DNA of 64,000 nt from Fulvitalea axinellae (GTDB lineage: Bacteria; Bacteroidota; Bacteroidia; Cytophagales; Cyclobacteriaceae): contig NZ_AP025318.1 of the NCBI RefSeq assembly GCF_036492835.1, positions 1 through 64,000 of the forward strand. The letters are read 5' to 3'. Both the position numbers and the translations under genes were made by a program. Shown piece by piece: positions 26,616-36,838 of this stretch. The first letter of the stretch is position 1; every line of letters begins with the position of its first letter. Below the pieces are notes generated by a model that did no database searches, was not told where the DNA came from, and saw only the letters and a list, made by a program, of their open reading frames with translations.

Positions 26616-29600
26616 ATGAGCGCATATACTACCCGATATTTAATCGCTTTATTTCTTATCAGTGTCTTCGGTGTTGTTATCGCTGGGGAAAGGCCTTTTT
26701 TTCCGCCTCCTTCGCTTAATAATGACCCCGTATTCTCTTCATCACCCAAGGTTACCGTACGGGATAATGAACAGTACGAATATATCATAGTGCTGTTCGA
26801 CCAAGACAAAGACATAACCAGTATTGATTGGGCAAATAGTGTTTTGCCCGGTTGGATGTCGCATGAAGATTTGGGAATGTCCGTACCCACAATAGCGGGA
26901 TCTTCACAAGGCTATCGGAACGGGACGGGAGCCGAGAGCTTATTCAATTGGCCGAAAGGAATGGTTGAGGACAGCGACGGAAATATTTTCGTTTCCGACG
27001 AGAATAACCATATTGTCCGTAAGATTTCCCCTGACGGCCAAGTGACAACGGTTGTTGGCGGTGAGGCCACTTCCGTTCAGTTGAATACGCCTCGGGGGTT
27101 GGTCTTGGATGCTGATGGCAACCTGTATATCGCTGATCACTTCGGACATAGCCTGTGGAAAGCCACTTTTGATGCCAGCGGTAACGCCACTGTCATTTTG
27201 ATAGCCGGAGGAAATGGAAAAAGCAATATTGATGGCCCGGTAGGAACTTCGGGATTGCGTTTTCCATCGGATCTGGTAATTCAGGGAGATTATCTATACT
27301 TCACAGATAAAGGAAACAACTCTATCCGGAGAGTCGATCTTCGTCCGGGAAATAATTACACAACCAGTTGGTTTTCCGGTGGTCCGGGACAGGGCTACAA
27401 AGACGGCCCCGCAAACGAGGCGAAGTTCAGAAGGACTCTTGGAATCGATGTTGACGCTGACGGAAACTTTATAGTGGTTGACAGGCAGAACGACAGGATC
27501 CGGAGAGTGGCGCCCGACGGTAGCGTTACCACTATTGCGGGAGGATCGCAAGGTTATCAGGATGGACCTGCTCTGGAAGCTAAGTTTCATGATCCCGAGG
27601 GGCTATTGGTTGATATAGACGGGAGCATTTATGTGGCCGACGATTTTAACAACAAAGTCCGGAGGATAGCCTTTGATGAGGATGGTCAGGCTGGCGTCAT
27701 GACAGTTACGGACGGCGGATACGATATGGCGGAGAATAAGGCTTTTTCATTCAACAGGCCTTCGTTTCTGATGAGAACGAATTCAGGGGATTTGTTGGTG
27801 TCCGATGCCGATAACCACCGGATTAGGAAAATAGAGGAAGAGAAAAGGGTATTCCGGCTTTACGGAAACTCGTATGGCCATGTAGGTTCGCACAATATCA
27901 TATTGCGGGGTACGGACGGTAATGGCGGAAATGTGGAACAAGCGTTTACACTTACCGTTTCTGACGCAAATCCTAACCTACTTTCCATCGAGCGAAGAGA
28001 TGGATACGGAGATGTTGTGGAAGGTGGTGAAGCACATTATACCGTTACGTTTAATGAGCCAGTGAGCAACGTAAGTCCCGATGATTTTATCACGAAGACA
28101 ACAGAAGGAGTTACGGCGAGTATTACGCAGATTATTCCGGTGCCCGGTGAGGGTGGCCGAGGGCCAAACGTATACCATGTGGTGATGACTGGCATTTCCG
28201 GTTCCGGAACCCTGTCTGTCCAGTTGAGTGCGGGAAACAATATTGTCGACGCCGGGGGGAACAGTTACGAACCCAAAGACTTGCTTGGAGAAGCGGGCTA
28301 TTACTATGTCCACGAAGAGGGAATATCAATCGAAGGAGACCCGGTTCAATTGCCGGTTGAAGGGGTTGATTATGAATACGTTTTCGGTATTTCGGGACCG
28401 GATAACGACAAAATTAACTTAAGCGCATCGAGTATTCCCGCTTGGGCGACCTTAAACTATTTAGGTGGAAATGTAGAGACCTTTTCGGGATCGGGAAGAG
28501 GAGGTTTGACCGATGGACCAAAGAATACTGCCAGGTTTTCTAATATGGGAGGCATTGCCCGTGATAGTGACGGAAACTTGTACGTAGCGCAATCGGCGAA
28601 TAACAGGAGCGAGATAAGGAAAGTGAGCACGGACGGAAGTGTAAGCACGATTTACAACACTACTTTCAATACTCGAATCGTGAGTGTGGCGGTAGACAAT
28701 TCCGGGAATGTGTATTTTGCCGAATACTACGGCCATAGAATCAGGAAAATTGATTCAGGCGGGACCGTAACCGTTTTGGCTGGCCCGGATGGCGATGACA
28801 ACGGGCCAAAAGGATATAAAGACGGCCCAGCTGCGGAGGCTTTGTTCGATGGACCATTTGGCTTATGTGTAGATGAGGAAGGGAATGTTTTTGTGGCTGA
28901 ATCCAACACTAACCATATCCGGAAGATTTCGGTTGAAGGCATGGTTAGCACCGTTGCCGGAAGTGGCAGGGGCTACCAAGACGGAGTGGGGTTGAACGCT
29001 AAGTTTAGGGTTCCGACTGACGTAGCCGTGGACAAGCACGGAACCCTTTATGTCGCGGACAGAGGGAACCGCCGTATCCGTAAGATATTGCCGAATGGCG
29101 AAGTTAGCACGCTTACCGGAACTGGTGGAGACGATGTTGTGGACGGCGACAAAAACACCGCGATGTTCAAAGGGCCGAACGGTATTGATATAGATAAGCA
29201 AGGCAATATTTATGTGGCGGATTATTACGGTCATGTGATTCGAAAAGTTTCGCCTACGGGAGTAGTGACTACGATTGGAGGTAAAGCCGTGACTTCTGGT
29301 TTTCAGGATTCTGAAAAAGGAGAATCATTATTTAAGTCGCCTTTTGACGTGGTGGTTGACGATGCGGGGGCATTGTATGTGTCGGACCGTGGGAACGTTA
29401 GGGTTCGGAAAATCCACGAAGCGCAAGTGTACGCCTTGCGCGGTGACGCCAGCGGGGTTTCTGCTCCGGAAACCGTTACGATAAAGGCGGAAAACCCTCA
29501 CGGATATACGGCCGAGCAAACCTTTGATATTCATCCGCCTTTGAGTACGTTGTATTGGGCCGGCCCGGTAGACTCAGATGAGAGCCATATCACGGATGAA

Positions 29601-32600
29601 TATACGATGGACTGGTTTGACGAGAAAAATTGGCGAGGCAAGTTGGGTGACGGCACTTATGTGAAAACAAACGGAATTCCTTCGGATAAGATCGAAGCGG
29701 TATTTGAGAACGATCACGCTTATAATATCGAAATCGGAACGGACACCGAAGTCAAGGGAATCGGATTGGGTATGACCGGTTCGGGAAAAGGAACCCTTTT
29801 GCGTTTGCGTTTAAGAAACGGAGCCGATTTACAGGTTGTCAACGGTTTTCAGCACCTTGGCATAACCGACCTTCCGGGTACTTATGAGGGAGGATTGACA
29901 TTGGATTTGGAACATACCAATACCATTACTGCCCTGGACCTGAGTCAAGGCGGAAAGTCGTTGGTGAAAGAGATCGTCTTTAGCGGGAAAACTGGTACGC
30001 CGGGTATTTCCTTAAAACTTATGCCCCAGTCTGATTTTGTTTTTCCCCATATGACATTCACGGGATCGGGAAAATTTGGTGGCGTCGAAATAAAACCGGC
30101 TGGCGAAGTGACAGCCACGTTGGAAAAGAACAGTAGTGTCGCTGGGAATTTTTTCACGAATGAAAATCTCAATTTTAGTCTGGGCGATTACGACTTGGAC
30201 TTATATAATAACTGGGATGGCGATGCCGGAACTTTTACAGCCGGGACTGGCTCGGTACGTTTTGTCGGAAATATTGACCAATCCGTTTCCGACGCTCATG
30301 AAATTCCGAATGTCACCTTGGCGAAAGGTTCATCAGCAAGAAAAGTAACGTTGCACCAGCAACTTCGTATAAACCGAACGCTTGAATTGGAGCGGGGCAC
30401 TTTGGTGATTCCCAATGGCATTTACTTGGATGCGGATGAGGACAAATACGCCATCATTCCTGAAATAGCTATACCGAATGCGGTAAGAATCCGAAAATCA
30501 GAGACCAGCTCCAACAATGACGGAATCCTTACGATGAAAAGGGTTTTCGGCAAAAAAACGGAGCGAGAATTGTCCCAAGGCTGGATGCGTTTTGGTCCGG
30601 TGTTGAATGGGCAGATTTTCGGGGATTGGAAATCGCAGTTCCATATGTATATGGGGGCGGGAAATTCCAGCGTGAACCTTTTTGACGAGAAGAAATACGG
30701 AGATTATAAGACAGACGTTTCCGAAGAGTTTTATTGGACGGGAGTTTTTGATCCCACCACGGCCATTACCGCCGGTTTGGGCTATTCGATTTATGTTTAC
30801 GGAAAAAATCTCGTAGACGGCACGCTCACTTTCGAGGAAAACGGAACATTGCCAAAAGGGAATATTTCTATAAAAACCCGCTATTCGGGAACATCGCTTT
30901 ATCACGGATTCAATTTGGTGGCGAATCCTTACCCGTGCCCGATAAGCTGGGATAAGCTCCTGGCGGATCAAAACGACCCTAGCCTTTGGCACCATACCGC
31001 ATACGTTTGGGACAGCGAAAAAGGGACTTATCGTTTCCTTAAAGACAATACAAACGGCGGGGATTATGTCGATAACACGGACTATGACGGACACATTTCC
31101 GACCCTGACCTGACTATTGCGCCCGGACAAGCCTTTTTGGTATATAAGCGAGGCGGAAGGGTGAACCAGAACAATTCGATAGTATTCAAGGAGTCCTCAA
31201 AAGTGAATGTCTTTGACAGGCCGCTTTTCAGAACGGAATCAAACTCTTCGGAATCGGATTCGGAAGGAATCGTTGTGGAATTGCGTGGGCCGTCGGGGCA
31301 AAGCTTGCCGGTGGCCTTAGGTTTCGATGATCGGGCCTCCGCCCAATTCGATTTGGCGGAAGATGATTTCCAGATGTCGGGAAGCGAGACGTTGTTGGCT
31401 ATTTTGGCGAAAGGAACACAGCGAGATGGCACGAAAAACAAATCCGTGGAAGCCAGGCTGTCAAACCAGCCCTTCCCGGCAGAGGATTCGTTGATTAACA
31501 TAAGCTTTGGCACGGCCAAATTGGGTCCGCATAAACTGGAATTCGGCAAATACCGGAAGCTTAAAGAAAGCAGATCCATAAAGATAATCGATCAGCACCT
31601 GAAAGATACCGTCGATATGCTGTCGGTTGACTCTTACGCTTTTGAAGTCAATTCAGACCAGTCTTCCTATGCGTCTGATCGGTTCAAAATTTGGCTTGGA
31701 AACAAGGAGTTGATGAACCGGGTTTATCTGGATTTCGGAAATGTGAAAGCCGGCGAAGGGCGTTTGGTAAATATTCCGGTTCGGGCGAAAGATTTCAAAA
31801 AGATGAAATCGCTGGATATGGACCTCAATTGGGATAAAAGCGTTTTTTCTTTCGAAAATGTGATAACGAAAATCCCGGGGCAATTTGACCTTGACAAAGG
31901 CGAAATCGGATCCGGAAAAATAGGGATCGAATGGAGAAGCGTAGAATCCGACGGTCTCAGCCTTCAGGATGGCGATACGTTGTTTTTGGCCCGTTATCGC
32001 GTAACGGATGACGCGCCTTTCCAAAGCGAATTCGAAATGGAGAAGTTGAGCGGACAGGGATTGACATTAAAAGGAGACAAACTTGTGGACGCTCCGATTT
32101 CGGGAGGAACGGGAAATGTGATTATCCGTCAGGCGTTGAAGGTAAAAGGCGAGGTTCGAGACAAATCTGGGAGTGTTGCTGTAAAAACAGTCTGGCAATG
32201 GAGCCTGGACGGAGAGGAGCAAGAACCTGTCACCGGGTCTGACCAGCACGCTTTCCGACCGCTTGAGGGAGAAATATTGGGCTTGCGCCCGAAAGTTAGT
32301 ACAACCGATTCTAAGCCAAGTGTTCTCGATTTGGTCAAGATACGGCGTTCCATCCTCGGGACATATACATTCTCGGATGCGTTGGACGAATACGCTTCTG
32401 ACCTTGACGGTAACGGAAAAGTGTCCACCGCCGATATCGGGGATTTGCGTGAAGTGATCTTGGGACTTCGTGACGATAGCGAGACCGATTGGAAAGTTCT
32501 GACCGAAGAATCGGTACAGAAAATAAAGGCCGGAGACTGGGAAGATCTGACGCACGAGGTTAACGCTTTAGTAAAAGAGTCGGACGAAGATAGAGTTTAC

Positions 32601-33311
32601 AGCTTTACGGCGGTCAGAAAAGGTTCGGTTGGTGAAATGGACAAACAAACCCGGAGCCAAGGACGGTACTTGCATTCCAAGCCGTGGAAAACGAATGAGG
32701 ACGGAACCCAGAGTATCGAGCTTTATTGCGATACAGATTTATCGGGCCTTCAGTTTTCATTGGCTTGGGAAAGCGGAAAATACGAGTTGGCGAAATGGGA
32801 GAACTTGGCAAACGGTAATCTTCAGGCAAACGTGAAATCGGGTGTGGCTAATATTCTTTGGAACGAAACCTTTGATTCGAAGAACGCGAACCAGCCTATC
32901 CTTCGTCTTACATACCGTTCAAAAAACCAAGGTTCTGAACTTCCTAAAATCGCCCTCGCCGAAAAGGGTGTTGAAGCTTTGGCCGTGGACCAAACATTAA
33001 ATCCGTTTTCTGTTATCGGCCTGAACATCGAAGGTATGGAGGACGGGCCTGTAAGATTTTCGGCTAGCCCTAATCCCTTTAGGGATATGGTTACTTTCAG
33101 GGTTCCATCTGGTACAGGGAAAAGCGTAAAAGTGAAGATGTTTGATTTGCGAGGTGCGTTGATCGACTCTTTCGCCAGAATAGCGGAAACCGATTACCCG
33201 GAAATTGAATGGAAGCCAAGGGCTAATGGTGTACGGATTCTTCCCGGAACCTATATCTATAAAGTGAAATCAGACGGGAAAACGTTTGAGGGGCAGTTGA
33301 TGGCAAAATAG
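26616..33311 (+). CDS. Giant NHL-repeat, cohesin/dockerin-like protein with T9SS tail
   Basis: 2231 residues with a signal peptide. Order of modules read from the translation: an Ig-like N-terminal part; NHL repeats (about 100-410; units such as DSDGNIFVSDENNHIVRKI); a beta module (about 440-580); a second Ig-like part; a second NHL set (about 630-935); a ~360-residue beta-rich region with T-N-G-D repeats; a large beta region (about 1330-1690); a cohesin-like domain (about 1702-1815, starting VYLDFGNVKAGEG); a dockerin type I-like module (about 1899-1955, DLDGNGKVSTADIGDL with its duplicated helix DLVKIRRSILG); and a T9SS type A C-terminal domain (about 2147-2231, SASPNPF...GTYIYKVKSDGKTFEGQL). 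NHL propellers bind ligands; the cohesin/dockerin pair suggests assembly. Surface location or secretion through T9SS. Confidence 0.85.
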   Translation: MSAYTTRYLIALFLISVFGVVIAGERPFFPPPSLNNDPVFSSSPKVTVRDNEQYEYIIVLFDQDKDITSIDWANSVLPGWMSHEDLGMSVPTIAGSSQGYRNGTGAESLFNWPKGMVEDSDGNIFVSDENNHIVRKISPDGQVTTVVGGEATSVQLNTPRGLVLDADGNLYIADHFGHSLWKATFDASGNATVILIAGGNGKSNIDGPVGTSGLRFPSDLVIQGDYLYFTDKGNNSIRRVDLRPGNNYTTSWFSGGPGQGYKDGPANEAKFRRTLGIDVDADGNFIVVDRQNDRIRRVAPDGSVTTIAGGSQGYQDGPALEAKFHDPEGLLVDIDGSIYVADDFNNKVRRIAFDEDGQAGVMTVTDGGYDMAENKAFSFNRPSFLMRTNSGDLLVSDADNHRIRKIEEEKRVFRLYGNSYGHVGSHNIILRGTDGNGGNVEQAFTLTVSDANPNLLSIERRDGYGDVVEGGEAHYTVTFNEPVSNVSPDDFITKTTEGVTASITQIIPVPGEGGRGPNVYHVVMTGISGSGTLSVQLSAGNNIVDAGGNSYEPKDLLGEAGYYYVHEEGISIEGDPVQLPVEGVDYEYVFGISGPDNDKINLSASSIPAWATLNYLGGNVETFSGSGRGGLTDGPKNTARFSNMGGIARDSDGNLYVAQSANNRSEIRKVSTDGSVSTIYNTTFNTRIVSVAVDNSGNVYFAEYYGHRIRKIDSGGTVTVLAGPDGDDNGPKGYKDGPAAEALFDGPFGLCVDEEGNVFVAESNTNHIRKISVEGMVSTVAGSGRGYQDGVGLNAKFRVPTDVAVDKHGTLYVADRGNRRIRKILPNGEVSTLTGTGGDDVVDGDKNTAMFKGPNGIDIDKQGNIYVADYYGHVIRKVSPTGVVTTIGGKAVTSGFQDSEKGESLFKSPFDVVVDDAGALYVSDRGNVRVRKIHEAQVYALRGDASGVSAPETVTIKAENPHGYTAEQTFDIHPPLSTLYWAGPVDSDESHITDEYTMDWFDEKNWRGKLGDGTYVKTNGIPSDKIEAVFENDHAYNIEIGTDTEVKGIGLGMTGSGKGTLLRLRLRNGADLQVVNGFQHLGITDLPGTYEGGLTLDLEHTNTITALDLSQGGKSLVKEIVFSGKTGTPGISLKLMPQSDFVFPHMTFTGSGKFGGVEIKPAGEVTATLEKNSSVAGNFFTNENLNFSLGDYDLDLYNNWDGDAGTFTAGTGSVRFVGNIDQSVSDAHEIPNVTLAKGSSARKVTLHQQLRINRTLELERGTLVIPNGIYLDADEDKYAIIPEIAIPNAVRIRKSETSSNNDGILTMKRVFGKKTERELSQGWMRFGPVLNGQIFGDWKSQFHMYMGAGNSSVNLFDEKKYGDYKTDVSEEFYWTGVFDPTTAITAGLGYSIYVYGKNLVDGTLTFEENGTLPKGNISIKTRYSGTSLYHGFNLVANPYPCPISWDKLLADQNDPSLWHHTAYVWDSEKGTYRFLKDNTNGGDYVDNTDYDGHISDPDLTIAPGQAFLVYKRGGRVNQNNSIVFKESSKVNVFDRPLFRTESNSSESDSEGIVVELRGPSGQSLPVALGFDDRASAQFDLAEDDFQMSGSETLLAILAKGTQRDGTKNKSVEARLSNQPFPAEDSLINISFGTAKLGPHKLEFGKYRKLKESRSIKIIDQHLKDTVDMLSVDSYAFEVNSDQSSYASDRFKIWLGNKELMNRVYLDFGNVKAGEGRLVNIPVRAKDFKKMKSLDMDLNWDKSVFSFENVITKIPGQFDLDKGEIGSGKIGIEWRSVESDGLSLQDGDTLFLARYRVTDDAPFQSEFEMEKLSGQGLTLKGDKLVDAPISGGTGNVIIRQALKVKGEVRDKSGSVAVKTVWQWSLDGEEQEPVTGSDQHAFRPLEGEILGLRPKVSTTDSKPSVLDLVKIRRSILGTYTFSDALDEYASDLDGNGKVSTADIGDLREVILGLRDDSETDWKVLTEESVQKIKAGDWEDLTHEVNALVKESDEDRVYSFTAVRKGSVGEMDKQTRSQGRYLHSKPWKTNEDGTQSIELYCDTDLSGLQFSLAWESGKYELAKWENLANGNLQANVKSGVANILWNETFDSKNANQPILRLTYRSKNQGSELPKIALAEKGVEALAVDQTLNPFSVIGLNIEGMEDGPVRFSASPNPFRDMVTFRVPSGTGKSVKVKMFDLRGALIDSFARIAETDYPEIEWKPRANGVRILPGTYIYKVKSDGKTFEGQLMAK

Positions 33312-33360
33312 GGAGGCGCGAAAAGTGCGCAAATAAAACCTTGGCTAGCCCAAGAATCAC

Positions 33361-33391
33361 AAAGGGAGCGGATTATTTCCGCTCCCTTTGT
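33361..33391 (+). terminator. Rho-independent terminator after the NHL protein
   Basis: Stem AAAGGGAGCGGA / TCCGCTCCCTTT with a short ATT-type loop, followed by TGTTTT. Confidence 0.85.
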
Positions 33392-33514
33392 TTTACGTAT
33401 TCCGTTTAGGAAATATCCATTCTTCAATCTATAATTTATGCAAATTTAAAGTTCTGTTATCCTTAATATATAATACTATAGCTACTTTTGTTGAAGAGGT
33501 GACCTATAGCTAGT

Positions 33515-34144
33515 TTAAGGCATCGTTTTGTTGAGATATTGGCCCAGAATTTTTCCGCAATGTTCATAAGCCATTTCCAGTCTTCCGTCCAAAGAAGTGT
33601 CCTTAAAGGTTAGAGGTTTTGGAGGCTTTACGAATTTTACGACTACTGTAGAAACGGTTTTTTCAGGATCTCCGGATTTGAAAAAACGGGCTTCTACGTT
33701 AATGGAGGCGTCTTTTTTTGCCATACCCACTACATATCCGGGTTGTGTGTATGTGGTTTTTAATACCATTGTATACGGAGAATCACCCTTACTGCTGACT
33801 TTTATCTTCTTGGTTTTGAGCTGTTCCGACAGTTGATTCAGGAATACCGGTTCATAGCTGGTCGTCCGGCTTCTGTACCAGTTCATCCTCCATTCCTCTC
33901 CGCTACCCGATTTCTCTTTGTTCAGCTTTTCCATCTGGTTTCGGATGTAGTCTTTTTCATTTCTGAATTTTCCTACCCGCATACTGTCATAGACGTATTT
34001 CACCCGTAAGCTATGTTGGCCTTTCAGAAAATCCAGATTACCTTGGGTGACTTTTATGGTTTGTCCGAAAACATGGGTCCCTACTATTGTCATAAACACA
34101 ACAAAAAGTACGGGAGAAATTCTTCGTGTTATTATACCTCGCAT
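33515..34144 (-). CDS. Hypothetical secreted protein
   Basis: 209 residues, signal peptide (ISPVLFVVFMTIVGTHVFGQ). The mature protein is beta/alpha with conserved-looking blocks (GNLDFLKGQHSLRVKYVYD, RTTSYEPVFLNQLSEQLKT). It resembles a widespread Bacteroidota secreted family of unknown role that opens in this way. No catalytic motif. Convergent with the NHL protein gene. Confidence 0.65.
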   Translation of the reverse strand: MRGIITRRISPVLFVVFMTIVGTHVFGQTIKVTQGNLDFLKGQHSLRVKYVYDSMRVGKFRNEKDYIRNQMEKLNKEKSGSGEEWRMNWYRSRTTSYEPVFLNQLSEQLKTKKIKVSSKGDSPYTMVLKTTYTQPGYVVGMAKKDASINVEARFFKSGDPEKTVSTVVVKFVKPPKPLTFKDTSLDGRLEMAYEHCGKILGQYLNKTMP

Positions 34145-34695
34145 AATGTGCTAAATAGATTGTAAAGAAGACTGATCTATATAAACATAATATTGTATAA
34201 TATTGTTGAATGAAATTTTATATAAACCGGTTTTCAATGAAAGGAAAATGCCCGGCAGTGCGTTTTTGAATATTCGTATTTGTCTTATTTATTGTGTTCT
34301 TCTCTATTGTGACCTTTTTTCTATTATCCTCTTCAGAGATATTTCAGGTGATATTTTCAATGATTTTGCAATTGTGAATCATGAAAAATGAAGCTGAATA
34401 TAATAAACAAATGTTCAAGTGATCATGAAGAGGTGAAGTATTTTTCCTTTAAAAAATAGTTTGTGTCTTTTTTCAAGATAAACTTACTCTTATCTATTTA
34501 TTTGTCTTGTTATAACTGTGTTGTATATATAACTGAATATTCGTCTTTTTTTGATATTGGTCAAGGTAGTAGTGAGTATGTCCGTCTAATTTTGCCTTAT
34601 GTTTTTGTCTCGGTTAACCTGCGGCAAGGGCGAAAAACAAACATTGAAAACCACTGGCGGTAAGAATACGAAGCTGGTGCAAGAAAGTTTTGACC
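34145..34695. other. AT-rich intergenic region
   Basis: 551 bp with only short frames of low complexity (many Phe, Ile, Leu codons). Nothing convincing is seen; it probably holds the divergent promoters of the genes at 34144 (-) and 34696 (+). Confidence 0.5.
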
Positions 34696-35544
34696 ATGAC
34701 TTTGACCCAAATATTTGCCCGTTTTCGGTGGCGCATAAGCGTCACTTTATTTATCGTATTGGTGGAAGCCGTGCTTTTCGTGCTCTTTCCGCTGTTTATC
34801 GGATACGCTATTAATGGAGTGTTGGAAAAATCATATTCTGGACTCATATATCTGGGCTGTCTGAGTTTGTTGACGCTGATTACCGGAACGGCCCGGCGTT
34901 TCTATGACTCCAGAGTCTACGCTGGGATTTATCAGGAGCTGGGAGTGGAGACTTTTGAGCGCAATCAAACGGCGGAGACTTCCAAACTTTCGGCAAGGAT
35001 CAATATGTTGCAGGAGTTGGTTGAATTCTTTGAAAATTCGTTTCCCCAATTGGTGAACAGGGTTATCGGTTTTGTCGGTATTCTGATTTTATTGTTCTCT
35101 TTCAGCCTTAATATTTTTCTGGCTTGTCTGGTTGTAACGGTTGTTACCGTGTTGGTTTTCGGTTTTACGGCGGAAAAGACCATGCGCTTTAACACCAAGT
35201 ATAACGATACGCTGGAAAAACAAGTAAGCGTATTGGAACAGGGGCGTTCGCTATTGGTGAAAGGGTATGTCAAAAACCTGATGCGATGGAATATCAGGCT
35301 TTCGGATTTGGAGACCGTGAATTATTCGATCGTCTTTTTGGCGATGGTCGGATTGATGATTTACGCTGTGGTTGAGTCCGTTGGAATGGGGACGATGAAT
35401 TACGGAGCTATTTTCTCAGTGGTGATGTACGTGTTCGAGTTTATGAACAATACGTTCGAATTGCCGGTGTATTATCAGGAGTGGTTGAGGCTGAAGGATA
35501 TCTCTGAAAGGCTTCAGGATAATCAGGAGCGAATTGACAGATGA
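34696..35544 (+). CDS. ABC transporter six-transmembrane domain protein without ATPase
   Basis: 282 residues from ATG 34696 (an in-frame TTG lies two codons earlier). It has an exporter-type membrane domain: hydrophobic segments at about 12-32, 46-66, 117-137, 142-162, 220-240 and 245-265, with the basic cytoplasmic loops typical of ABC_6TM permeases. No nucleotide-binding domain follows and no separate ATPase gene lies nearby, so it is either a permease whose ATPase is encoded elsewhere or a repurposed membrane protein. Convergent with the thioesterase gene. Confidence 0.7.
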   Translation: MTLTQIFARFRWRISVTLFIVLVEAVLFVLFPLFIGYAINGVLEKSYSGLIYLGCLSLLTLITGTARRFYDSRVYAGIYQELGVETFERNQTAETSKLSARINMLQELVEFFENSFPQLVNRVIGFVGILILLFSFSLNIFLACLVVTVVTVLVFGFTAEKTMRFNTKYNDTLEKQVSVLEQGRSLLVKGYVKNLMRWNIRLSDLETVNYSIVFLAMVGLMIYAVVESVGMGTMNYGAIFSVVMYVFEFMNNTFELPVYYQEWLRLKDISERLQDNQERIDR

Positions 35545-35607
35545 GGCCTCCGGTATTGGTTCGTGGTTTTAGGTGAACAAAAGTTTGATTGCTGATTGGG
35601 TGTAGAA

Positions 35608-36030
35608 TCACCTTTCCTTGGAAATATGGTCAAGGATCATCTTCGGAGGCCGGCAGGGCTTCTTGTTCTTTTCGTTCATAAACGCCACCGTTACTTTGGC
35701 CTCGTTTATCAGGATTGTCTCGTTCTTGTAAAGCTCGTATGCAAATACGACCGTTGGTCCCACAGCTTTCTCGATTCGGGTGACAACCGTTAGCCAATCA
35801 TCATAATGCGCTGGACGAAGGTATTTCAATTCCGCTTTGGTAACGGGCATCCAGATACCGCATTCCTCAATTTCTCGGTAACAGAGTCCCCAGTCCCGGA
35901 AAGCTTCCCATCGCGCCGACTCGTAATACTGCAAATAAGCTGAATGGTGCACAAACCCCATCTTGTCAGTATCGGAATAACTCACTCGGAAGCTATGTCT
36001 GTGTTCGTTGTGCTGTAAGTCCTTGAACAT
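35608..36030 (-). CDS. Acyl-CoA thioesterase, hotdog fold (YbgC/4HBT type)
   Basis: 140 residues. The family motif is clear: SYSDTDKMGFVHHSAYLQ, with Asp22 at the place of the catalytic acidic residue, followed by the amphipathic helix YYESARWEAF. It hydrolyses acyl-CoA thioesters; the acyl chain preference cannot be read. Length is typical. Single gene, convergent with the ABC membrane protein gene. Confidence 0.9.
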   Translation of the reverse strand: MFKDLQHNEHRHSFRVSYSDTDKMGFVHHSAYLQYYESARWEAFRDWGLCYREIEECGIWMPVTKAELKYLRPAHYDDWLTVVTRIEKAVGPTVVFAYELYKNETILINEAKVTVAFMNEKNKKPCRPPKMILDHISKER

Positions 36031-36312
36031 AATGTGTATCGTTAAAAGTATCCGTATAGGACATAGGCGAGTGCTTTGTCGAATGGTAAACTATTTGTCA
36101 TACAGGAAGGCGATACCTTCTTGATGACTTTTTTGTCCTAGAATCAGATAAGTATATAATAAATAGCAAAGCCGATAAGTGCCAATTTATACAAGGCAAA
36201 GAGGCTTCGGACTAATATAGGTCAGTGTTTCTGGTGATTTTGCGCCGACTTATCCGGGATTTAACTTTTTGGGACGCTTTAGGGTTGACAGAGGGGGAGA
36301 GTGTGTCGAAGA

Positions 36313-36807
36313 ATGTTTAGAAGGCAAGGACAGAGCAAGCATCGCCGGAGAGGAACGGCGGGAAAGGCGGGAGTGGCCAAGATGCCACCCGTGCAGGCTA
36401 TGTTCACCCGCCGGGATTTTGATTCTCTTTTACTGACCGAAGAAGATCAGGAAGAAGAGGAATTTACGCATATAACCGCCGAAGAGATGGCGGATATCCC
36501 CGCGACGAAACAAAGGGGATGGCTGGCCCGGCATCTTTTTTCCTGTGGCGCTCCGAATGTGGAGCCTATAGCCTACGCCCAGGCCCGAGCCGATAAATTA
36601 GGACTTTCCAAAAGCAGAAAAACCAAAATAGCCGAAAGCAATCCGGAAATTGAGGGAATTCGCAGGCGTTTGGAAGAATACGAGACGCTGGACCGAAGGA
36701 TGAATCCGGCTACCGCCCCGCCAACTTTAAAAAACGCCGTTTCCCGAATTGGCGGATTTCTGCCTAAACGAGATCCCGTTCCATCGTTTACAACAAAATT
36801 ATTTTGA
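36313..36807 (+). CDS. Effector-like protein with basic N-terminus and PPVQAMF motif
   Basis: 164 residues from ATG 36313; a GTG at 36301 would add MCRR. The N-terminus is very basic (MFRRQGQSKHRRRG) and runs into MPPVQAMF, the same arrangement as in the 986-residue protein at 2455. The middle is acidic (EEDQEEEEFTHITAEEMADI) and the end is helical. No signal peptide and no enzyme motif. The next gene begins at once and overlaps it in another frame if the upstream TTG start is used; the two may be one split gene. Confidence 0.6.
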   Translation: MFRRQGQSKHRRRGTAGKAGVAKMPPVQAMFTRRDFDSLLLTEEDQEEEEFTHITAEEMADIPATKQRGWLARHLFSCGAPNVEPIAYAQARADKLGLSKSRKTKIAESNPEIEGIRRRLEEYETLDRRMNPATAPPTLKNAVSRIGGFLPKRDPVPSFTTKLF

Positions 36808-36838
36808 CCTCCGCCGGCACGGATCCGAGCCAGAGCGA

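Noticed and set aside
34599-34814. 71-codon frame overlapping the start of the ABC membrane protein
   Set aside because: It overlaps the better-supported ABC reading frame and shows no motif.
36749-36838. TTG start for the second effector-like protein
   Set aside because: It would overlap the preceding gene by 59 bases and reads poorly; the ATG at 36839 is preferred, although re-initiation or a frameshift cannot be excluded.
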